Position numbers and translations under genes: made by a program | The notes under the pieces: model-generated | The model's input: only the letters and a program-made list of their open reading frames with translations | What the model was told of the DNA's origin: nothing | Databases searched by the model: none | Assembly (NCBI GenBank): GCA_902702965.1 | Contig: CACRXP010000067.1 | Location: 191,729 to 255,728, forward strand | DNA: 64,000 nucleotides | Source: Spirometra erinaceieuropaei | Lineage: Eukaryota > Platyhelminthes > Cestoda > Diphyllobothriidea > Diphyllobothriidae | Direction: 5' to 3' | Part shown: positions 56,386 through 64,000 of the stretch, in pieces | Position numbering within the stretch: position 1 is the first letter of the stretch | Layout: every line of letters begins with the position of its first letter

Positions 56386-57479
56386 ATATGGGCTGTTTAC
56401 ACTTCACCGACATCAGTTTACTCTAATGGTCTCCAGTTTGCTATCGGGTCAGTACTGCTTTACATGCAAATAACGTCGGCTACGCCAGACAACTATGGGC
56501 AATCAGTCAAAGTATAACTCGGTCCTTTATGTAGCATATTCATTTTACAGCACATTTAGTATCGGATTCACTTAGATAATTAAAACCTCTTTGACGTAAA
56601 TACGTAAAGGTTTAGGCAGGGACATAGGGATGGCCATTTCTTGAAAGATTAGTACAGGTGAAAATACATTTTAGGCGTAGCACCAGCTGGAGCATTATAT
56701 CCTGTTTCATTTGCATCACCTTATGCCGACTGGGTAGCGTCAAATTTGCTCTCAAGTGCTAACTGACAATAAAATGAAACGGATAAATGCAAGAGAGGAC
56801 TGCATAGACACTGGACGTCAAAACACTAATCTAGTATATTCAATGATAATAATTGATGAACCTAAGCTACAATCAGTGGAATGTGAAATGTTCTGCTCCC
56901 AGTACACTTATTTTATACAAATTTCAGCAGAAGGTGGATGTGTGAATTACTAGTTTTACCGGAAATAAGCTCCAATAATTAAAGCGAACGCACTCGAAAA
57001 TTATTCAGAAACGGTGTTGGCTGCCGCTTTAGCTGGTTTGATGTCAACGAGACAGCACGGTTTCCACATCAGGCAGAAGTTGCTACGTCGAAGTCAACGC
57101 ATATTCACATGTATTAAGTACCTCTTCAGGAAGGTGATAACCAGATGACATTACGTATGCCAAACATTATTCCTGCTTGGGAAGCCTTATCTCGGTTCTC
57201 TGGCAAAAAATTAGATGTAGTATGGCGACCTAGCGAAGCAAACCTTGTTAAAAACCAAGGAAGAAGAACAAACAAATTCTAAACTTATAATATTAAAAGG
57301 TTTGTTTGGGGTTCTCTATCTCAATCTCTGCATATGGCAGCCACAACTATGTAATGCCGTGCTTTCCCTATTTCAAATAACCTTTAAAAACCCGTCTATG
57401 CTTGCGTTGGGACATCTGTTGCATACTTCCTGATATACGTTCACCTTATGTCAGTGAACAATTCCCAACTGTTGAATAA
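56386..57479. other. AT-rich spacer, no gene
   Basis: Short frames only. No recognised repeat. Confidence 0.35.
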
Positions 57480-57720
57480 TATTGCCCACTGTTAGTGTAT
57501 TAACATCTAAACGACGCGAGCAAATCATATACCTTAAGTCGACTATCCCTTATGTTAACTGGAATGCTTTGCACGGAAAGCAGTTTTACCACAATTCCTC
57601 TAATGCCAATCACTGTTTGAGCAGTCGCGAAACTAAAGTCTGCCTATCCCTTTCGTGTGAATTTCCCGAAACCTTAGAAATTCAGCATTTTCGGGAACAT
57701 TTTGAGATATGGACTATCAT
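57480..57720 (-). pseudogene. Possible decayed 3' exon of secreted-family copy 4
   Basis: On the minus strand REIHTKGIGRL is followed, after a frameshift, by FSFATAQTVI. This matches the order LIHTKGMYTERLAFADKQTL of copy 1. A stop and the frameshift suggest decay. The RYPFGCW end is not recognisable. The link to the exon at 58352-58602 is inferred from strand and order. Confidence 0.35.
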
Positions 57721-58351
57721 ACATGCTTCAAATTTGTTTCTCCCTAACAATTTCTAAAAAGCAAGTTAATTTAGAAGAATCGTAATGAAAACCGGAATAT
57801 TTTTAATCACCATTCTGACGATAATGGCTGAATATTGACAAAAGCGTTTGCCTTTGAAAAAAAAGAAATGTGATATAATGTTTCAGAATAAGCAGATAAG
57901 TATTTGACGGAGGGTTTTGCCGTTTACAACATAAGGATAGTAAGTTTTACTGAAGTCATGCTGGTACTGCGTTCAATAATGGGCCTATAGTCTGCATGAA
58001 ATCGCTTTGGAGGGAATCACATTTCTAACTGGCGAATATCCATCTTTTCTGGGAGGGTTGCGGTGCAGTGCTTTTGTTTTCCGAGAAAACTGCAAAAATT
58101 GGCGTATTGCTAAATTAAAGTTCGGATACTGAATGTTACTTATTCTGACGACATTCGGTCCAAAGACTTGCGCATTCCATTTTGAAGCCTTGAATGCAAT
58201 TTGATACTGAGCTCGTTTTATTTGTAATTGGTTATATCCTTCCTTTAAGTGGAAGCAATGTTATGAGCTTTTGCAAGATATATTCCACAAAGATAGGTTA
58301 AACGGATAAACAAACTAATAATGAACCACCATCAAGAAAGCGAATATTTAC

Positions 58352-58602
58352 CTGATTTAAGGTTACCGTTGCGTCACGCCACATCACATTGCATGAAAAC
58401 TCATCAAATTGGCTTTGCGTTGACGTCCGTAGTGATTTACAATCATAGATCGATATGCGCCCATGAGGGAAAATTGTGTAAGAGATTTTTCCGAATTCAT
58501 AGATGTTTTCTGTGAACGGAAGTAATGCAACATTTCTTATGAGATGAGCGGCAATGAATTCCGCTCGCATATGGCCTTTATAGCGCGGACATTCGTCATA
58601 GC
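58352..58602 (-). CDS. Diverged exon 2 (first half) of secreted-family copy 4
   Basis: This 251-nt exon has the family hallmark: after the acceptor ...CTAACGCATACACTGTGTTCAAG (with a CTAAC branch-point-like motif) come two bases, three codons (YDE), then Cys, the exact spacing of copies 1-3. Aligned blocks are EFGKISYTIFPHG against TFGRLTTFFFKDG, a Cys at YDCKS, and FSCNVMWRDATVT against YRCTVEIYASVLT. It ends at a strong donor CAG|GTAAAT, where copies 1-3 continue without an intron. Either this gene has an extra intron or it represents the older structure. There is no stop within the exon. Whether the gene is functional is open. Confidence 0.5.
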
Positions 58603-59543
58603 CTTGAACACAGTGTATGCGTTAGTGAGAGAAAATTTTACCGGTTACAAGCAGATTAACTAGTGCAAGGTTAACTATTTTTAAGTTATCTGAAGAAATA
58701 AAGTCACATAACATAAGAATTAAACTTTTCTTGATGGATGTGCAATCATTTTCAATCAATGGCATAGTAAAGCAATGCCATATTTTCGATAACATGTATT
58801 TCCATAAGCCGGCATTAAGATAAGAGCATTTCAGAATAATAAGATAGGGCAAATATTGTGCCGTATCACACAAGCACGCGTTGCTATATGGGAGGCCGAA
58901 AAAAATAAATGCAAAAGCCAGCTTTTTGTTGTACGTATATCACAATTCTATTAAAACCTTGAATGATTGCTCTATTCGCCGAATGTTAGGATGCATGAAT
59001 GAAAGAATCTCGTTGGAAAACTATTAGGTATCTCTTCTCGGTGTTTGAAATATTAAAAATTATTTTTGCAAATAAGCGATATGCTGAACCGTGAATGGAA
59101 ACAACGAATTACACTTGTCCGATGTTTCGAATAAAAGGCGTTATTTTTAATCGTTGTTTTTATGATGTGGTTTCATAATAATTGCCTTTATAGTTGCAGC
59201 ATTTGAAGACTTCTTAAAACCTTTTTTTATATTTCTGTAAGTCTGCTGATAGTAAAAACGTCATTTTAAATTCAATTCTTAATTAACTTACGGGACAATA
59301 AATTACAAGCCAAATTTCCATCAATCAAAACCAATAGCAGCAACATAACAGCGAAATTCATGTCTGAGTTGGAGAAAAATCGAATAATGTTTACAGACCC
59401 TATCGTCGATATAAACGTATTTGTCCTCGTAACTGCTGACCAATCAAAACGTTAACCTTGCTAAGGACATCCTTTTGAATTTTGATGGTAGGTTTCCAAA
59501 AAGAACACTTAGCAGATCCCCAATTTAGCTTTGCATGGTTCAC
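58603..59543 (-). other. Candidate intron of copy 4 (941 bp)
   Basis: If the proposed exon 1 is right, intron 1 is 941 bp, within the 932-978 bp range of the other copies. AT-rich, no nested feature. Confidence 0.3.
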
Positions 59544-59607
59544 ACTGCGTCGCAGGACAAATGCTGAAAATTTCCATAAATAATATGTTTGAGAGATCGT
59601 AGAACAT
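59544..59607 (-). CDS. Candidate exon 1 (signal peptide) of copy 4
   Basis: The 64-nt frame MFYDLSNILFMEIFSICPAT ends T|GTGAAC in phase 1, compatible with the exon 2 acceptor, at the expected distance. It is shorter than the other first exons, lacks the CCRSW motif and is only moderately hydrophobic. Spacing and phase are the main support. Confidence 0.3.
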
Positions 59608-62450
59608 TCTGGAAATTTAAATAATGGCTTGACGGTGCACGTTAGTTGGACAAGATGTATGTCGATAATAGTTTACTTCAGATATGGCTTCTATGTTATC
59701 ATTTCAAAATAGTGAATGACAATGGGCACATATATGTGATAGTCTTTTAAAATGCGGAAGTTCAAACAACTCGTGACTCTCAAGGAAACGCCTAATGGAG
59801 GATAGAGAGTGCAGAGCAGAGCTAATTCCCTGAAGTAGCAGATTTTGAAAAAGAATAGCTGAGCTCATTCGAATAAACGAAGACAAGCGGTCGGATTTTC
59901 CATAGAGCAGCAATTCATCGGATCTGTAAAAAGAAGTTTTAACTGCACAGGCTGCCGCAGCAAACATTTTGAATTCGTAGGATGACTGATAGAACGCCTA
60001 AATCTGTTAACACTTGGAGTCACACTAAACCTCGATGTATAAAATGTATTCTAATACCAAAACATAATTAATATAAATAAAGACATAAAAAATATTTTAA
60101 AAAATTTAAGATTGAACTGCGGTTTTATATATATATATATTGGCTAGTCAACTGCCTGCATTCTGAGTGAAGATTTAAAAATATTTGGTGCCTTACTATA
60201 TTAAAAAGAACTGACAGGCCTGATGGTAAAAAAAACAATTTTGTGCTATGACAGAAAAAATGTAGTTTGTTAATTTAGTTCATACATTTCTTTGGGTTTC
60301 AGTTCGGCCACGAAATTTTGCTGTTCACCTAAGAAGCATTTTCCAAACGTCAACAAATATCAGCCACCTTAGCAAACGACCCGCTTTCTGCGTTATTACA
60401 GCACTTGAGACCACTTTATCACCCAGATCTGCAAAATTGACTTTTGAAAATAGAAATGGCAATTTGGCGAGAATATGTCTGCGTTTGAAAAATTTTCTTC
60501 AGGCCTGTTCATTTATATGGCTGTTGAAGTAATAAATGCAAAAAATACGGGCAAATAGATAATTATGCTGTAGCTTTGGTTTAGAGAGGGGAGGGTAGGG
60601 GAAGGAGAGAGTGAAACACTATTTTGAAAATTGACTATATCTCAGGTCGGACATAGGTTGAATTTTTTTGATTGAGCTAAATTCTTAAAGGAAAATTCTC
60701 TCGGGAAACGTATTATACTTTCTATGACATACTCGATTAAATGCCTTACTGGACCCTAGGACATATTTAGGCATAACCAAATGCACAAATATATTCTAAC
60801 GCCCATTTTTGCTAACACTTTCTGATATTTTGCCTCATATAATTACGTTAACACACGATTAAAAAATCGTTTTAAGTATTTAATATTAAATGTGGGAGGG
60901 TCGAATAGGGAAACTATGTGCCTAAGCAGAATGGTCGCTTTGTTTATCATTGGCAGCATTTTCTTCTCACAAGGGTTTTTATGCATAATAACGCGCGTTT
61001 TGCTCAATTAATAGCGTCACTTTCACAAAATAAACACGTCAGTGCTAACAATTTTCATAAGCTGGAGGCCACTTATCAGATAAAGGGAGGTTTGTCTAAA
61101 TAATCTTCGACAGAATAAAAGTTAATGGAAACGTCTTATTTGGGCTATGAATTACATTTTTTCCTCACCGAAATTCGAAAAAGTACTTTATTTCTTGGGT
61201 TTTAATGATGGGTTAGTCATTAGGTATCTGTCTGCAACATGTCCACCTGTAATATACGCCCAAGGCAACAACATATGATTTTACTCTGTGTGAGGGTCGT
61301 AGCTTGGTAACGTGCATATATACTAATCAAAGTGCAGCTAGCATTCAGTTAATAAAGTCATGTCATGTAGAGAAGTCATCTTACAGTCGACTATCTTAAT
61401 GCTGGCACATGCAGGCAGTGTCAAAACAAATATTCTGTCAGTAACGCTTTTCTAACCTCGAAAAATCTTTTAAACTTTTGTTATCCATTTCATAAAAACT
61501 TCCTGAAATAAGAGCACACATTAGCATACGTCTGTTTAAAATATTAACAGGTAAACGCCAACACTTACAACTGGTAAGACAACTGAGAAATAGGTGCGTG
61601 GGCTCTGCGTTAGCACTGACAAACAGTCTGTGGTTTTCGGAATCCAATGTTGCTTACTTCCTTGAAACCACAATTTAAGTCGGTCACAGACAACAAAGAG
61701 ACTCTCACAATAAACATTCGACAGTCCATTTGTTCTATGTGAATGCTGGCCTATCGGTTTTGCCTCCAACGCTTTGTCGTTCTAACTCCGTTGCGTTTTG
61801 TTATACTATTAAAATCGTAGTAAAATGTATCTGTACGTCCAATTTGTTAAAAAATTTACGAAGAACAAACAACGATGAAGGTTATGCATCGCGAAGAAGT
61901 CATTTATAGAACTGCGAGACGCAACACCGTAGGTGTATACAAACATAGTAATGCAAACGCAACCTACCTATTTATCATAAGTAGGGCGCACGTATCATTA
62001 GTATGTTGGACGTACGTGGTCGTAAATTTGAAGTGGAAGTGAAAACTGCGCGCGTAAAAAGAACAGCATCAGCTGACAGGGCCTTGCCCGCTGCAAAAAC
62101 TCTGTCACTGGTAGAAAAGGCGTGTATTACAATCCTGGCATTCCCCGGGTGAATATTCAAAAGATGGTGGCGGAACATGAGCGTGCAAGCAGTAGTTAAA
62201 TAATCGCTGAGGACGAAGCAACAATTTCAATTAGGCATTATGTGGAATAAAAGTAAAGATTGCCCTTATCGATATAGCTGTCGCTCGTCGGTTTACCTAA
62301 GGCGATATCAAATACCAGGGGTTATTGTTATCGAGTTCTTGTAGACCTTCCCTGTGAGGGTTTCAAATGCTCCCGTGACCGCATATAGATGTGAATTACG
62401 TATGCTGTGGTTAAATAATAGACAAAACGTGCATATATATTAATATTAAT
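59608..62450. other. AT-rich region, no gene supported
   Basis: The 87-codon minus frame at 59704-59967 has a reasonable start context but no recognised motif. A short (TA)n lies at about 60126-60141. Nothing else is recognised. Confidence 0.3.
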
Positions 62451-62545
62451 ATGCGCGAAGTTTCAAGGTCCAGATATATTACCGTGTATATCATCCCCCG
62501 AGGAAAACGAGGAAGAGAAGGCGATTTCATGGACGAGATTGTATT

Positions 62546-62590
62546 CAAACTGACATTTCGGAAACACTCTCGTTTCCATCATCAGAGTCC
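62546..62590 (-). ncRNA. Hammerhead ribozyme candidate, 3' terminal repeat of PLE
   Basis: On the minus strand: ACT-CTGATGA-T-GGAAAC-GAGAGT-GTTTCC-GAAA-TG-TC-AGT. Both core strands are intact, helix II pairs over 6 bp, helix I begins ACU/AGU, and helix III is a single A-U pair as in minimal PLE hammerheads. Predicted cleavage is after the GTC at 62554-62552. One extra unpaired U precedes helix II. Confidence 0.65.
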
Positions 62591-62599
62591 GTGCCTGGC

Positions 62600-62905
62600 G
62601 TTTACTGCTGGCCTTGATTTGCTTACCATTGTCGCCTTCCTCGTATTTTATCTGTGCCCAGCGCACGAATGTTGGTAAACCCGCTTTCCGTTGGCTGATT
62701 GTGGCCTCGCTGATCCCAGCCATTGGCGACTGGTCTGTCTTGTGTCTCCCTCACGCCGAACGTGGTTGCCGCCGCTTCGGCCTGCTCGTTAGCCTCCCCC
62801 TCGTCAGACGCGGGCTGATTGATCGCCGCCCCTTAGGCGTGGTTTTTTCCAGTCTCGCGAGTACGTCCATGAGAAAGCGTGCCACGCCGGTCACGTGACT
62901 TTCGG
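62600..62905 (-). mobile_element. GC-rich 3' tail of the Penelope-like element
   Basis: GC-rich non-coding stretch between the endonuclease and the hammerhead, equivalent to 762-1139. Partly similar to 63840-64000 (CCTCGTATT(T/A)TA...GCGCACGAA), which shows that the terminal repeats are in direct orientation here. Confidence 0.6.
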
Positions 62906-63640
62906 TCATCGCTTTCCCTCTCCAACAGTGTCGGTAGTCGACCCCGTGAGATTCCTTTCATCGGTGCCATTTGCCTTGCCCGGACTGACTCGAGCTTCGC
63001 GCGAAGCGCCTGGCAGGTTAAAGTGTAGTTCGATGACCCGGTTGAGGGTGCTAATCGAGGACCAACTTTCCATCATCAGTTTGTCCATTTTGTCATTGGC
63101 TCGAACGACCACCCGCGTTTTCTCGAAAGCGAACTTGTGGTTCCGTTCCAGTGTGTGGCCATACATCAACGACAGCTTATCCTTGCGGTTTATTGCAAGC
63201 TGGTGCTCATGCAATCTTGTGCTTAGGCGTTTCCGTGTTTCACCAACATACCTTGCATCAGAATCTTGGTATGTTATGCTGTAAACAACCGCTGATTGTT
63301 CTTTCACCGGCTACGGGTCTTTGGATCTCTTATTTACTGCCTGATTGTTGATGCTGGTTTATGGGCCACACCTATACCAAATGGTTTCAGAATTCTTGAA
63401 GTCGCCTCTGAAACATTCGTCACATAGCGGATCGAGAGACAGGACTTTGGTTTCTCCTCGTTTGACCGCTCAGAGTGGGACCTTCTGAGGCACTTGCATA
63501 GGAACGACCTCGGGTAATCGTTGGCTTCAAATAGTAGGCCTCAGTGGCGGACCGAGAGCGCCAGGTGCGCCTTTGCGCATGTTTGTGTTTCTGGTCGCAG
63601 CTGCTGGTGGTCAGGGATATGATTGGCTGAATGAAGGCAG
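62906..63640 (-). pseudogene. Penelope-like element, linker and GIY-YIG endonuclease
   Basis: The frame starting at 63307 (133 codons) encodes VVYSITYQDSDARYVGETRK, RLSTRLHEHQL, SLMYGHTLERNHKFAFEKTR and a tail with LNRVIELHFNLPGA. YVGET and RL..RLHEH preserve the endonuclease active-site strand and Arg. The CxxC pair is lost (Tyr and Ser at those places), the opposite of the copy at 12-761. Upstream, 63308-63640 holds linker fragments (EAYYL, then NHKPAST-like and RDPKTR-like pieces) in other frames with stops. The RT is missing, so the element is 5'-truncated. Confidence 0.8.
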
Positions 63641-63701
63641 AATAATCCCAAGACAATGCTGTATCAATCTATTCGAATTCTCTGTCGTCCCTCGTCTCTG
63701 A

Positions 63702-63726
63702 GATATATATATATATATATATATAT
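63702..63726. repeat. (TA)n microsatellite beside the PLE terminal repeat
   Basis: Clean TA run between the truncated coding part and the next hammerhead-bearing terminal repeat (CGCGTTCATTATCTCCCG on its right). Confidence 0.9.
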
Positions 63727-63789
63727 CGCGTTCATTATCTCCCGAAGAAGACGAAGAAGAAGAGAGGGCGAATCCATGGACCATATTGT

Positions 63790-63840
63790 ATTCGAACTGA
63801 CGTTTCGGAAACTTCCTCGTTTCCATCATCAGAGTAGCGT
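63790..63840 (-). ncRNA. Hammerhead ribozyme candidate, upstream terminal repeat of PLE
   Basis: On the minus strand: ATTACG-CT-ACT-CTGATGA-T-GGAAAC-GAGGAA-GTTTCC-GAAA-CG-TC-AGT-T-CGAAT. The core is intact, helix II pairs over 6 bp, and helix I pairs in three short blocks (ACU/AGU, CG/CG, AUU/AAU) with small internal loops. Predicted cleavage is after C63799. It is the cleanest hammerhead in the window and is in direct orientation with the one at 62546-62590. Confidence 0.7.
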
Positions 63841-64000
63841 AATTGTTGCACTTGCGGGTCTTGAGTTATTCCGTCTTGCCGCATGCCTCGTATTATAGCC
63901 GTGCTGGACGCACGAACTCTGACCTGCCTGTTTGCCGCTGACTGGCTTAGACCTCCCCGGGGCTGACCGCTGACAGGCCTGCGTGACCTTTGTTCCCTTT
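63841..64000 (-). mobile_element. Tail of another Penelope-like copy, cut by the window edge
   Basis: Similar to the GC-rich tail beginning at 62590 (CCTCGTATTATAGCC, GGACGCACGAA, TGGCTTAGACCTC). A second, upstream PLE copy or the 5' terminal repeat of the same element continues beyond the window. Confidence 0.5.

Noticed and set aside
59704..59967. 87-codon minus frame with AAAATG start context
   Set aside because: No domain, no signal peptide of convincing shape and no splice partner.
61975..62178. Open frames on both strands in a more balanced-composition patch
   Set aside because: No motif, no homologue and no splice context. The plus frame from 62003 is only 50 codons.

Overview
The window looks like flatworm nuclear DNA. 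My best guess is a diphyllobothriidean tapeworm, but I infer that from the repeat families and no marker gene is present. It is mostly AT-rich, gene-poor DNA, broken by GC-richer islands that are retroelement debris. There is no bacterial-style gene organisation, rRNA, intact tRNA or CRISPR array.

The most distinctive host content is a small family of two-exon genes that I do not recognise. Copies lie at 1983-3598 (+), 23356-25035 (-) and 39684-41329 (-). Each has a 106-109 nt signal-peptide exon ending in phase 1, a 932-978 bp intron, and a 578-593 nt second exon, giving predicted secreted proteins of 227-233 residues. Exon 2 starts with the same phase-1 acceptor and a Cys at a fixed distance, and ends with a YPFGCW signature. 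A fourth, strongly diverged and apparently split or decayed copy lies at 57480-59607 (-). Copy 1 carries a pair of compensating frameshifts.

From 4764 to 11847 is an array of about 22 copies of a 312-bp satellite with three orientation switches and (TA)n at its edges. Each unit holds a tRNA-like Pol III promoter (A and B boxes, a perfect T-arm) followed about 25 nt later by a type I hammerhead-ribozyme-like fold. This is the layout of the Schistosoma Sm-alpha type of satellite/SINE.

Penelope-like elements (PLEs) are scattered through the window: 1-1178 (+), 11946-12760 (-), 12835-13035 (+), an inverted pair at 13499-14359, 16595-18515 (-), 31658-34115 (+), 35845-37745 (+), 44870-45690 (-) and 62546-64000 (-). 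All are broken. Several repeat one layout: GIY-YIG endonuclease, then a GC-rich tail, then a hammerhead in the terminal repeat. Two RT lineages coexist. A 4.4-kb LINE (47130-51590, -) has an apurinic-type endonuclease, an RT and C2H2 fingers; it is inactivated by stops, a frameshift and deletions. A second LINE RT scrap lies at 52917-53205. A 1.25-kb unit is tandemly duplicated at 53915-56385.

The remaining long AT-rich stretches (18.5-23.3, 25.0-31.5, 37.7-39.7, 41.3-44.4 and 59.6-62.5 kb) show no gene I can support. Exon-level calls are made by eye from frames and splice sites.
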